From contig NC_057765.1 in the NCBI RefSeq assembly GCF_010389155.1, forward strand, positions 43,419,559-43,483,558: a stretch of 64,000 nt of DNA. Reading direction: 5' to 3'. The translations under genes and the position numbers were made by a program. This document shows, in pieces, positions 37,334-48,185 of the stretch. Each line of letters opens with the position of its first letter. Within the stretch, counting starts at the first letter, position 1. The DNA is from Erigeron canadensis. Taxonomy: Eukaryota > Streptophyta > Magnoliopsida > Asterales > Asteraceae. The notes beneath the pieces are model-generated. The model saw nothing but the letters and a program-made list of their open reading frames with translations. It searched no databases and was not told where the DNA came from.

Positions 37334-37812
37334 TAAACAAAATTGGAAAAACCTTAACCATAAAATTTACAAAATCAAAATCAAAAATGATTATTATATT
37401 TTAACTAGATATGTTACCCGGGAGACATAACACTACTAGTTAAGAATAAGCACTATTAGTGTAAAGTATTTAAGGATAAGGACTAACATTGTTTAAAAAG
37501 TAAGAAGCAAGGAAATCAATACACTTTTTTTATATACTCGTAATTATGTATAATACGGAGTAGTTGATTGTATTTGCTATATGACCAGATTTTACTCTTC
37601 AAGTATACCAACAAATACCAACCCTTTCTTCCGCCAAAAATACAATCGACATCTTAATCTAGTTTTATATGATAAGATTCCTTACACCTTGACGATATTG
37701 TTTCATTATTTCTTAATCAACTCTTACACAATACTTGATTCCGCAGTCAATCACTTGGTATAAATTAGCGTTTTCTTCATATCGGATCCACATAATAGTT
37801 TCAATTAAAAAG
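37334..37812. other. promoter-side spacer of Ulp1-like gene 2
   Basis: AT-rich DNA between the array and the ATG at 37813. No clear TATA box position could be chosen; ORF 37581-37763 has no recognisable content. Confidence 0.4.
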
Positions 37813-37960
37813 ATGGCAGGAAAAAGATCAAAAAAATCTGGTAAGTTTTACAATAAATTTTATTACATTTTTGTTTATTAATAGTTTAAAAATGATTTGC
37901 TGATATTTTATTCAAAAATCTGTAAATTGTATTATGTTCAGAATCACTAATTTGCTTATA

Positions 37961-38224
37961 CATAGTGTGTTTCATAAATATTATAGTTCGATTTTATTTG
38001 TACTGATTTATATAATATAATGCATACTTAGCTTGATAATATGTCATTTATATGTAATTATTTAACTTACACATGTGTAAGTTAATAGGTTTTCATAGTG
38101 TGTGTCATAAATATTATAGTTTGATTTTATTTGTACTGATTAATATAAAATAATACATACTTATTTTGATAATATGTCATTTATATGTAATTATTTAACT
38201 TACACATGTGTAAGTTAATAGGTT
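37961..38224. repeat. 132-bp tandem duplication in intron 1 of Ulp1-like gene 2
   Basis: 37961-38092 and 38093-38224 are direct repeats beginning CATAGTGTGT and each ending with ATTTAACTTACACATGTGTA. The palindrome copies at 38067 and 38200 are therefore products of one duplication. Confidence 0.9.
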
Positions 38225-40714
38225 ACACATGTATAATTTGTGTTTGAAACTTCTATTATTAATCATTTTATTAGTGTATCAGATTTATATGTAGTTTATG
38301 TTGTAAGTTGTGTACAAAAATTATGTTTAGGTGTTGAAAAATCTAATTTAGGGTTTCATGTATACAAAAATTTTGTATTTAAAAATGTAAGATACCTAAA
38401 ATAAGTGGCTGCCGTTTGATATTTTAGGATCGACATTACAAATAAGAATAAGTGCAAAACTATTGGTTAACAGTATGATTAGCTAAATTCAAGTTTTCAA
38501 AAATTTGAACCAGAATGTGATTAAGTGTCACTTTTAACAGGCTAAAATGCGTAAAACATAAAAATAACTCAAGTTGAAAAGGGTGGGTTCAAAATAGGTG
38601 ATTACGCACTATATGTCAAATCCGTCTTAAGAAATCATTTGTTATATTGTAGTTGATTATTTGTTCCGTTGGTAGGATTTAGTCGTAACAAGTAACCGTA
38701 TAAGCGTAATGATTAATAATAATGTGTTTTTATTCAACGCATGTATGTATTTTTAACACAAGTCTACTATTTAAAATATTTAAAATAGGTGATAATGATG
38801 AGTCTGCGCAAAGTGATTATAATGAGGCTGCAGAAAATGATTCTGCCGTTGCAAACAATACTAGTAAAGTTGCTAAGACATCTAGGACTGATAATGCAAA
38901 GAGGACCATAATGCAAAGACACAGAGGACCATAATGAAAGAGGGACAAGCTTAAAAAGATGTCGGACTGATAATGCAAAGAAGTCTTTACAAAAGAAGAA
39001 ACCAACCAAACAAGTGAAGAAAAGAGTTGCAGCAAAAATAAGTATGCAACAAAAAAATTTCAGTTCATGAATCTGTTAGACTTAGGACATCACCAAGTTT
39101 GTTATATGAACTTATTAACGAACTTAATGAAAGACAAAAACAAACAATAAGAGAAATGGGTTTTGGGTCCCTAATAGGAATGCCAATTCAAGAGATTAGT
39201 GGCAGTTTAGGGTACTTTGTAGTTGACAGCCTTGATGCAAAGGGTTTACAGATGAATATATCAACCGGTAGTATAAAAATTGAACGACAAACAGTTCATG
39301 ACATCCTTGGAATACCAATGGGGAGTATTGATATAATGTCTTTACCGGTGAAGGATGTTCAAGAGGATGAGGTTCCGTTTTCTAAAAAATGGAAAGCTCA
39401 ATTTCATGGTGGAAGTGTTCGTCCAACAACATTGTGTGAAATTATCAACGCCTCCAATGATGCTGGTTTTATGTTCAAGATGAATTTCTTGATGTTATTC
39501 ACATCATTAATGATTGCTGCAGATAAGAAAGGAGCAATTCTTATATCTATGCAGAACACAATTCTTAACAGAATCACTGAAGATACAAGAATAAGTGACA
39601 TTGACTGGTGTGGGCTGTTATTGAAGTACCTTGAAAAATGCAAGCAGAATTGCCCATCAAATGGAAACCATAATTTTTCAGGTGCAATGACTTTCTTGCA
39701 GGTATTTTTCAAATTTCATGATCGGTTTTCGGTTGTATAAGTGTCGTATACTTCATTGTTAATTGTTCATTTATATATTTTACAAAATATCAATGCAGTT
39801 ACTTTATCTTGACTCGACCATTTGTGAGAACTATCCAATTGCCGGAGAAGGCCAGCAATCAAGAATTGGAAGAAGAGGCACTTTTCAAAACGCATAGAAG
39901 CTGAGCTTGCTGCCAATGGAAGTTTCGGAAAACTTCAATTGCAGCCTGCATTTTTGGAAAATGTTGCCGAAGAAGGCCACGGCATTGATCATGAGAACAT
40001 TCCAAATCAGTCATCAACTTCAAGAAAGGTAAACATTAACAAAGTTTCATAATATTCATAGTGGCAGACTGTGTCTGCAGGCAAACTGTTTTAATACTCT
40101 GTTTATCACATTTCTTGGTTGTGGTCGAACTAAGCATTGGTCACTTGAATAGTTACACTTTGGGTATGCTTGTGGTATAAGTATATTTATCATTTGTAGT
40201 AAGCATTGACTCTTCAAATTGAAATTAGAAATATTTTTTTATTTGTTTATTGGTAAACATTGGTCACTTGAGTGGTTACACTTGCGTATGCTTGTGGTAT
40301 AAGTATATTTATCTGTGAGTATGGACTGTTTTTCTTAGCAGAGATACTTTGATAATATTAGTAGCTATTACATTTCACATGTTTAATAAAGTTTAAATGA
40401 AGATGAAGATTGTCAGGACATTTTAAATGGAATTAAGTATAATAAAAATTTTAGAAACCTGTAGGGTCTATGTTAGTAACTGTTACATTTCACATGTTTT
40501 TTCAGGAATACCATTCAAAAATTCATCAGCTGTTGACTCAACTTGAATTTACTTTAGAAGATGGGGTGGAAAGTTTTCCAAATGATTTGATAATGGTGGA
40601 TATGAAAGAAAAGTTGGAAGAATCTATCGCAGAGGGTAAGAAAAAAATAACAGATGAAAAGGTTTATGATGATGGCAAGATTGAACAAGATAGTATTAAC
40701 GGCAATGGTGAAGA

Positions 40715-40945
40715 AAACAATGTTAATCTTGATCACAATGAAAACCAAAATGAAGACATCTTTGAAGATGGTGGTAAAGGTGAAGCAGAGAATGACAATC
40801 TTGATCAGATTGAAGAACAAAATGAAGACATCTGTGAAGATGATGGTAAAGGTGACGCAGAGAATGACAATCTTGATCACAATGAAGAACAAAATGAAGA
40901 CAGCATTGAAGATGAAGGTAAAGGTGACGCAGAGAATGAGAATGT
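40715..40945 (+). repeat. coding minisatellite, acidic 24-residue repeat
   Basis: Three consecutive units of about 24 residues (near 72 bp) in Ulp1-like gene 2: each reads N-D/V-N-L-D, then E-x-Q-N-E-D, E-D-G/D/E-G-K-G, D/E-A-E. A fourth, diverged unit follows. The units are unstable-looking direct repeats in an acidic linker between the N-terminal domain and the protease domain. Confidence 0.8.
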
Positions 40946-43317
40946 TAATGATGGTTATCATGATCAACAAGAGAATGATGTAAATAAGAATGGTGATGAT
41001 TATTTCAGTGATCACAAACAGGAATGAAGAATACAATGATAATGACGATTGGTTAAATCATGAACCTGCTGAGAAGGTTAGTAAATGAACTGAAGGAAAC
41101 AGTTTGCATAAAAAAACATAAAATGGAAACATTATAACTTGTAACTAACATATGCGATTTTCGAAGTTGAAACATTCACCCAAGAAAAACAAAGGTGAAA
41201 AACAACAGGATGAAGTAAATGATGAAGAAAATGATTGTCAGAAAGATAAATTTGTGAGAGCAAGGGTTGTGAAGCCTTCAAAGTATTTTAAGTCTCTGTA
41301 TAAGCTTATGACTACCGATGTAATCAAGACTATCAGCCGAGAGGAGTATTGGGTTTCTGGAAGTGTGTTCATAATGAAACATGATGATAAGTAAGTTCAT
41401 TCCAATTTCATGTTTATTATACAGTTTATTATCTAGTGCTCATTCATTGTGAAAATCTAAAAAACAAATGCAATTGGTGTTTGACAACTAAGTTAAGAAT
41501 TTTTAATTTAGTAAAAGATAAGAAGTTACACATGTGTAAGTTTACAAATGTGTAAGATCAAAACAAATGATAAAAATTGATGAAAATTAATTTAATCATA
41601 CATTTCTTTACTTTTTTTCTGTAAATTCTTATAGCATTTGAATTTATCTGCATAATGCATAGGCTCATTTTTTGTTGGTTCAATTTTTTTAATTTTTGTA
41701 GGGAGATTGTATTTGAAACAGATTCTGGTCACATATTATTTCGTGAAAATTGTGAAAGCCTAGCACCTAATATACATGTAGACGCGACTGTTATCGATAC
41801 TTGGAGTCTAATTCTTAACGAAGAACAGTTCATGGGAGGTGGACCAATCAAAAGACTATTCTTGCAAACAGCTAACATGGTAACTTGTATATTTAATTTT
41901 GTATTGAGTTAAGTGCTTATTTCCTTAAATATTGAAAACTAATAAACGGATATTTTAAATCAGTCAAAACAAATGTGGGACGGCTCCTTGAAATATGATG
42001 AAGCATTTACTCTTTTTAATGACAACATGAAGTTTGCATTGAGAGAGGATGAGCACCTGCTATCAATGAAAGATGTCGAAACTGTAAGTTTAGTTTGTAC
42101 TTTTAAATATAAAGTTTGTTGTCACTTTTGTTAGTGATTTCTTTCGAATGTGATTAGAGTCATGATTGTTTGCAGGTTTTTTTCCCAATCTTAGCACATG
42201 CGCACTATTACCTTGTGGTGTTCAACCTTCAAGGCAAAGGATTCATGATAATAGACAATAGTGCGGCTACAAATCAGTATAAAGGGAAGTACGATACAGT
42301 TTGTGATATGCTTGTAAGTTCATGTTATCATTCTTCAGATTTCGTGTTATTTTAGTTAGATTAATATATATGAAATCTGAAAAGAGATAAGAGACATTTC
42401 ATGCGTTACATTTATACCTTTGACTTAGGTAACTAGACAAAGGTTAATGAGTATAATATTTAGTCATTAATGTTCTGTATGATGTTACCTATCTTATATT
42501 TAGTTTGGTATCTGAAGGTCTAATCAAACAGAATATTTTCCTAGTTATAATTTTTGATTTCGGTTTGTTATTATTGGTAAGATGACATCAATATTGACAT
42601 TTTTAAAAATAACGCCTTGCTAATCAAAAAATGTACTCTTTGTATCAGTTCTTTAAATAATAAAACATTGTATTCATTGTGGTTAAGTAGAACAAATATA
42701 CTTGTTTGTATGGATACCAAATTAAATTAGGTATCAAGGCAAGGATTTAATGACAGTAGGGATATGACATATGAAAATGACTTTAGTACAACATTGGTAT
42801 CATATATAATATATAGATACTCTGGTATAACAATTTGCAATTCTGAATTCTTACTTAAAAGTTGTTACGTGTTTTCAGCGACGTTTGTTTTGTAATTACC
42901 TGAGGTCTATTAAGCATCCAAATTCATCTGCAATCAGAAAAGCGAAGCACACATTGATGGATATCAAGTGGAGGACATTAAACAACCGTAATGACTGTGG
43001 TATCTTTTTAATGTGTCATATGGACACATACATGGGCCAGTCGCTGGAAAATTGGAATCCAGGTTTTGTCAGTGAGGAAGAAAAAAGGAACATTAAATCA
43101 AAAGGTTCAATTAAAAAGACTAAGAACAAAGTATTGTGCAAAAATTTTACTTCATGAAACCAACAAGCACAAAAAACTGATGACCAAGTATGGGAAATTG
43201 TTTGACAAAGAATATACCATTCAAGAAGGAAAGAAAGCTATTAAAGAAGCTGTGATTCGAAAGTTGAAGTTGATTCAAGCAGAGAATGCAGATAGGAAGC
43301 AGCTTGACAGATCTTGA

Positions 43318-44029
43318 TTTTGATTCGACTACAGACTGCAGATATGAAGCAGGTTGTCATATGTTGATTGGTAGACTTATTCTGTATTAGTGAAAAGATG
43401 GTTGTAGACTTATTTTGAAAACTGCTCGTACACTTATTATGCATGAACAGTTGGACGACCAGTTTAGACAATCCGTTGGATGACAAGTTCAATGACTAGT
43501 TTAAAGACCAGTTTAGACAATTTGTAATTCTCAGAACTTCTTTAGACGAATACTTGACTTTTTAATTTAGATGTTAACGATGGTCGTAACTTTCATTTGT
43601 TTTTTCTTTATATACAGTAGTTTTAGTATTATATTAAAAATTCAGAAAACATCAATTTTATGATAAAAGCTAAGTTACACATGTGGAATTAGACATATGT
43701 AAGTTTAATTACACATGGGTAAGTTTACTTACAAATGCATAAATACGTAAATTGGAAACAATCAAACCGATACACACTTACAGGAGCAAGTTTCCTGAAT
43801 CTTGTTAAGTAGTACAAACTAACAAGAACACATTTTCTGCAGATCATGGTGGTTCGCGGGCAACCACCCCAACCAACGATAATAATATATAATACATAAT
43901 AACTACACAATCTTACAAAAGTTTTAACTATTTACAAACTTTCTACAAAATACATACTACATAATACAAACTTGCATACTACATAGTACAAACTAATACA
44001 TACAACATAATTGTTTCAAAAGATGGTTG
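43318..44029. other. convergent spacer between Ulp1-like genes 2 and 3
   Basis: 3' ends face each other. Contains reiterated phrases (acaatttgtaattct; actagtttaaagaccagttta), two degenerate palindrome copies (43676, 43705) and tacatactacataatacaaacttgcatac repeats. No gene. Confidence 0.5.
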
Positions 44030-47000
44030 TCACAGTGATATGATACATTCAGACATTACACGACGCTCAACCTTTATAGATTTAAGTCTTGATTTAATGA
44101 TTTCCAAAGAACAATATCTACCTAACTGTTTAATTTGTTCAGGTAACTCCTTATAGGCCTCTAAAGCAATCTCAACCCTCTCTTTTAATGCATTGATTTC
44201 AAATAGAAGCATTTCTCTTAGATACCTCAACCTTAAAAATCTAATTTGTTTTTCTTGAGATTTACCTTCATTGCTGAAACTAGTCTCAAAACCTGACATA
44301 CCATTGCCCATATATGTTTCCATGTGCCTCATCAAAAAAATTCCAGAATCCAAAACATTTGCTTTTGTTCCCCAAGGGACCTCAATTCGTTCAGTCATTT
44401 CCAGAGAAAGCTTTATCGGCTTGGCATATTTCTTGTAATTCAAAAAAGCAATCACAAATTCATCCTAAAAAAGTTCAAAGATAACAATAATAAAAATCAG
44501 GTTAGTATTCTGAATAGGTAAAATTAGTTTATAACATAAAACGATAGATACATTAAAAATTCTTACAAACCACAAAATAAGGTTACTATATCTCTCAAGA
44601 GATTTATTGCATGCATAAGAGTTGTCAAGTATGTGGCATTTATTTGTCATCAAATTGTAACAAATCAGCAAGTAAAAGTCTGTCACATAGACAGGAAAAA
44701 ACATCTGCAAAATTCAAATTATAACAAAAATCACCACCTAAATTTTGCAAGAGTGATTTCACACTCAGCTGTGAATCAGGGACTGGTTATCTTGGACCAA
44801 ATTAAAAAAATTAAAAAAATCTAGTTAAAACTACCACTGGACCAAATTTTGCAAGAGTGATTTCAAACTCAGTTGTAATGATCATCTCAAGAAATCATAC
44901 CAGACATTGAGCAACTATCTCTTGTTTAATATAAAATTCATCCAAGTGTGAAATAACTTAATCTCGAGATATATCTGTTCGGTCATACTGTAAAAAAATA
45001 TATCGGACAAGCAGGAGAAAGGATTTAAAAAATTACCAAAATGATTACAATAATGAATGAAAATTTTAAAAACTTACCATGATATTTGTTGGGAAAAAAA
45101 GTCTCTTTGTTGATCCTACGCTGTTTAGTTTTTCAAAATAGTTAAGATAGAAACCCCAGGTATAAATAAGATCATGATGTATCGGACAACCAGGAACTAG
45201 GCTTTCAAACGCGTAATGAGGAATACAAAGTGCTTCACATAGGAATATTACATCACTACGTATGGAAAATATGTATTAATAAGAAGTAATACGAAAAGCG
45301 AAAATCCAAATTTATATTTATATATTATTTTAATACTTACCGAGGTGTAGATGAAGCAAAAAAAATTGATTCAGAAAGTTCTAAATCTATATCTATTGGC
45401 TTGCTGTTGAGATCAACAATTGGAAGAGATACACAAGTCTTCTTGAAGAAATATTTCTTTTGGCTTGTCTGATTCAAAATTTCTTTCTCTCCAACTTTAC
45501 TTCCAACTGAAATACCTTCAACATCCTTACCCTTGCCCTTTGAATTACAGATTTGCTACATTTTCTAAGGATAGGACGTGCAACATGATCTTCTTTCAAA
45601 ATGCCTGATTGACCATCATCATGAACAACAACTTTACAGACATGAATATCATCTTTTGAAGATACAGATAAGTCAACGTCAAAATCAACATCATCGATAT
45701 CAAAATCAGATGAATACAGCTTGTCACGCATATCATCGTTGTCAGCAGAACCTTGATCAAATGCTAAGTCAAACTTATCCTCATTCACTTGTTTCTGCTG
45801 ACGCACCTCATCACGAGTATGATTCTTATCAACAAAGACAGGGATAAAAAGATCAACCATTGCATCTTTATCTACATTTTCACACTCTTTTCGCAAAGTA
45901 TTCTTGTATAATTCAAGATCTTTAATCCATATCTTCTTGGCTGAATTGACAACTTCAATAACAAATTGATTTCCGGGATACTTAGATAAACACAAATTCA
46001 GCTTAGAATAATACTGTTCATGACAGATACGTAATTTCTCATAATCTTCATTTAATGAATCTACAAAAACCTACATTAAAAATTTGTAAATATTAATAAG
46101 TTAAATTGAAAATACATTTAATTTTTTATAATTAAATGTGAACAATTATATTACTTGTTTGTCTTCTTCATTTAAGTTGCAAGAAAGTTCAGAATGATTT
46201 GAGTCAAACATTTCCTCATTAACATCGAAAATAGATTCATAATGATTTGCTTCATTCATATCATGATTAAGGGCAGATCTTTCTACTCCTCTACCTAAAA
46301 AGATGAATAATAACAAAACTTTATTTAAATAGATGATAAATGCTATAAAATTACAAAACAAACAAGTTTAAAAATAACCGTACAAACTTAATTAAGGAAA
46401 TCTTTCATTTAACAAAATTTTTTACATAGCATTACAGATGCAATGAAAGTGTAACATAAAATAAAAAGACAAATACAAATGATTTTATCTAACTTACACA
46501 TATGTAAGTTATAAAAACGCTTAACTTACACATGTGTAAGTAACGAAAAGTATATTAAAAAAAAAATCAACAAACCACTTCATTTTAAATTCTAAGTTAA
46601 CATTTGGTAGTAATTGATACATTTTGATTAAAAATCAGATACTTTTTATAAAAATATACCCAATTAAAAATCGATAATTTTGGACAAATAAATTATACAT
46701 AAAAAATTTTTTAAAAAAATACAACAACTTTAGTAAAACTATCAGATCTATTGATATTTTAAACAAAGTTATAAAAAATAATATAAAAAAAATTCAATAA
46801 AAAATATAAAATGGAAAAAGAAAAACCAGTAGAAGCTTGAGCTGAAGAAGACAATGAAACTGAAACTGTTGACGTTTGTTTATTTTTCTTCGTATCAATC
46901 ACCGTCTGATTTCGATTTGAATCCAATAATCTCTGACTTCGACCTCATAATAAAAGCAATTAATAATAGAAATAACAAGTAGTAAATGATTTATGAATAA

Positions 47001-47059
47001 ATTAAAATCAAATTAGACAAAAAAATTACGAGTAGGCGGAATATGTTTCCTTTTCCCAT
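44030..47059 (-). pseudogene. Ulp1/C48-like protease gene 3, Cys-to-Ser, disrupted
   Basis: Exons: 47059-47030 (MGKGNIFRLL), 46932-46827, 46294-46155, 46070-45341, 45255-45078, 44987-44901, 44704-44567, 44464-44030, with GT-AG borders and phases that join. It lacks the N-terminal FGSLI-type domain of genes 1 and 2; instead it has Ser-rich and acidic segments (SSDFDIDDVDFDVDLS). The C-terminal part aligns with the C48 region: DVIFLCEALCIPHYAFES, FFPVYVTDFYLLICYN, HILDN and VLDSGIFLMRHMETYMG. The catalytic His position is not His and the Cys is Ser. Breaks: a frameshift near 45548 (after KCSKSVIQ; homologous reading resumes as KGKGKDVEG) and an in-frame TAA at 44960-44958. Its promoter is the right terminal repeat of the Mutator-like element. 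Confidence 0.72.
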
Positions 47060-47189
47060 GATTTGATCGGAAGAACGATGAAATGGCGGCGGAAAAGCGG
47101 AGGAGTCAAACGCGGAGTAAAATGATTGAAGAGAGGGGAACGATATTCCGGAAACTGTGAGAAAAATGATTGAAGAGAGAAGGGAACGA

Positions 47190-47331
47190 ATTTATATGCA
47201 CACGCAAAATTACCGATATACCCTTCTCCACAACTGTCGCGCGAGAATTGATCTGAGGCGTCCAAAAGTCCTGATCGGACGGTCCACAACTGTCCCTTGG
47301 TACTTTTTTTGTGGCTGTACTAAAAATAACT

Positions 47332-47334
<3 letters not shown>
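47190..47334 (-). repeat. right terminal inverted repeat of the Mutator-like element, with TATA box
   Basis: Read on the minus strand: GTACCAAGGGACAGTTG, then TGGACCGTCCGATCA (47303-47272), AAGGGTATATCGG, and TATAAATT at about 47197-47190. The leader that follows contains a small duplication (ctcttcaatcatttt twice, about 47175 and 47125) before the ATG at 47059. Confidence 0.65.
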
Positions 47335-47376
<42 letters not shown>

Positions 47377-47379
<3 letters not shown>

Positions 47380-47566
47380 AAAAGAGAATATAAGGCTGTC
47401 CGGCACCTAAGCTTATGTGTGGAACCCCTCACATACTAATATTTTACTATTTATTGTTTAATGAATAAATGCATGGGCCCCCATGATTTTTATGGATTAA
47501 AAAAACAATATGTGAGTGTTCCACACCTAAGCTTAGATACCCGACAGCCTTATATTACCATCTCCC
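47377..47566. mobile_element. (TA)n-flanked MITE beside the right element end
   Basis: Inverted arms: left AGAGAATATAAGGCTGTC and CACCTAAGCTTATGTGTGGA; right TGTTCCACACCTAAGCTTAG and GACAGCCTTATATTACC. The middle has gaataaatgcatgggccc. It sits exactly between (TA)n 47335-47376 and (TA)n 47566-47582. Same family as 17766-18004. Confidence 0.75.
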
Positions 47567-47594
47567 ATATATATATATATATGTGTGTGTGTGG

Positions 47595-47780
47595 AAAAGT
47601 GAATGTGGTGTTGTTATGCACCCAACTTGGGTGAAATCTCTCACACATACTAATTTTTTAATATTTAATATATAATGAATAAATAATTGGCCTCTCATGT
47701 ATTTTATGGTTAGAAAAAACTAACATGTGAGATGGATTTTACCCAAGTTTGGTGCACAACAGCACCACCTTTACTTCCCC
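47595..47780. mobile_element. second (TA)n-flanked MITE
   Basis: Arms: left TGCACCCAACTTGGGTGAAA, right TTTTACCCAAGTTTGGTGCA. The middle has ATAATGAATAAATAATTGGC. Preceded by (TA)n/(TG)n and followed by TATATATATAGATATATATA (47782-47801). Diverged relative of the preceding MITE. Confidence 0.75.
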
Positions 47781-48034
47781 TTATATATATAGATATATAT
47801 ATATTTGAATGACAAAAGTAATAGAAAAAAAGTATTCTATAAGTTAATATGTATATGTACGTTCAAAAGCAACATTTTGTTTTTTTTAATGACCAACAAA
47901 ACATCGATAAAAGATTATTGGGGATAGTCATCACCAAAATGTACAACAGTTAAATACATCACATGATCACCGGATAATGCTTAATATTACAGTACCAAAA
48001 GTATTAGATAGCACTAGGTTTGAAATGTCTCTAT

Positions 48035-48185
48035 TGGTAAGCACTTAGATCAACCACCCGTGACCTGTTTCGTATCCATAAAAAAGACACTTGTTTTGCT
48101 TCTTCAACTACGCTAGTTATCGTTGATTGAATAATGTTGCTGAAAACCGCCTCATTCCTTGCTCTCTAAGTACTACACAAATTTG
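48035..48185 (-). mobile_element. LINE ORF2 C-terminal remnant
   Basis: On the minus strand one frame reads RARNEAVFSNIIQS, then SFLWIRNRS and stop at about 48042. This matches the W-x-x-RN-x-x-F-type tail (zf-RVT region and following) that ends many plant L1-like ORF2 proteins. A stop lies just upstream and no further reverse transcriptase homology was seen, so this is a 5'-truncated relic. A poly-T run at about 47880-47888 could mark the poly-A tail. Confidence 0.5.

Larger units (their letters stand above)
37813..43317 (+). pseudogene. Ulp1/C48-like protease gene 2, catalytic triad kept, frameshifted
   Basis: Exons: 37813-37840 (MAGKRSKKSG), 38789-39701, 39799-40028, 40506-41076, about 41167-41390, 41702-41879, 41964-42083, 42176-42313, 42879-43317. 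The N-terminal domain (MGFGSLIGMPIQEIS, TVHDILGIPMGS, DIDWCGLLLKYL) matches gene 1. A low-complexity acidic region follows, then the C48-like domain with HAHYYLVVFNL (His), MIIDN (Asp) and NDCGIFLMCHMDTYMG (Cys), all three expected catalytic positions. Shifts or stops occur near 38930 (TAA after QRHRGP), A7 at 39051-39057, about 39870 (before WKKRHFSKRIEAEL), 41025 (TGA) and A6 at 43081-43086 (before QKVQLKRLRTKYC). Function as a SUMO-type protease is inferred from the triad; the present copy cannot make a full protein without frameshifting. Confidence 0.75.
19413..46539. repeat. dispersed palindrome TTACACATGTGTAA, 15 copies inside the element
   Basis: Core starts: 19413, 19479, 19523, 20571, 24113, 24137, 28257, 28294, 31059, 31083, 32771, 38067, 38200, 41526, 46526. 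Many extend to the 20-bp perfect palindrome AACTTACACATGTGTAAGTT. Every copy is in an intron or intergenic DNA, none in an exon; several come in pairs 22-70 bp apart. Degenerate copies occur at 20492, 24200, 43676, 43705 and 46493. Four further perfect copies sit in the loops of foldback elements at 54.8 and 56.9 kb. None is found in 1-19 kb. Confidence 0.9.
18661..47334. mobile_element. giant Mutator-like element carrying FAR1-type transposase and three Ulp1-like genes
   Basis: Proposed single element of about 28.7 kb. Both ends touch (TA)n tracts (18622-18658; 47335-47376), so a 9-bp target duplication cannot be read. Terminal sequences are inverted and share GGACCGTCCGATCA (18711-18724; complement of 47272-47285), preceded on both by GTAC, AAGG-like and GGACA blocks. 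Each end also has an AGGG-rich stretch and a TATA box about 140 bp inside. Contents: broken FAR1/MULE transposase (+), coiled-coil gene (-), Ulp1-like gene 1 (-), telomere-box array with solo LTR, Ulp1-like gene 2 (+), Ulp1-like gene 3 (-). Plant MULEs carrying Ulp1-like genes (Kaonashi-type) are known; three protease genes in one element is unusual. The alternative is two or more nested elements. Confidence 0.6.

Noticed and set aside
40554..41036. Minus-strand ORF of 160 codons rich in Ile, Phe and Val, looking like a membrane protein
   Set aside because: It is the antisense of the acidic minisatellite exon of Ulp1-like gene 2.
47026..47289. Minus-strand ORF of 87 codons from the right element end
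   Set aside because: It spans the TATA box and leader of Ulp1-like gene 3 in a different frame; composition is that of an untranslated leader.
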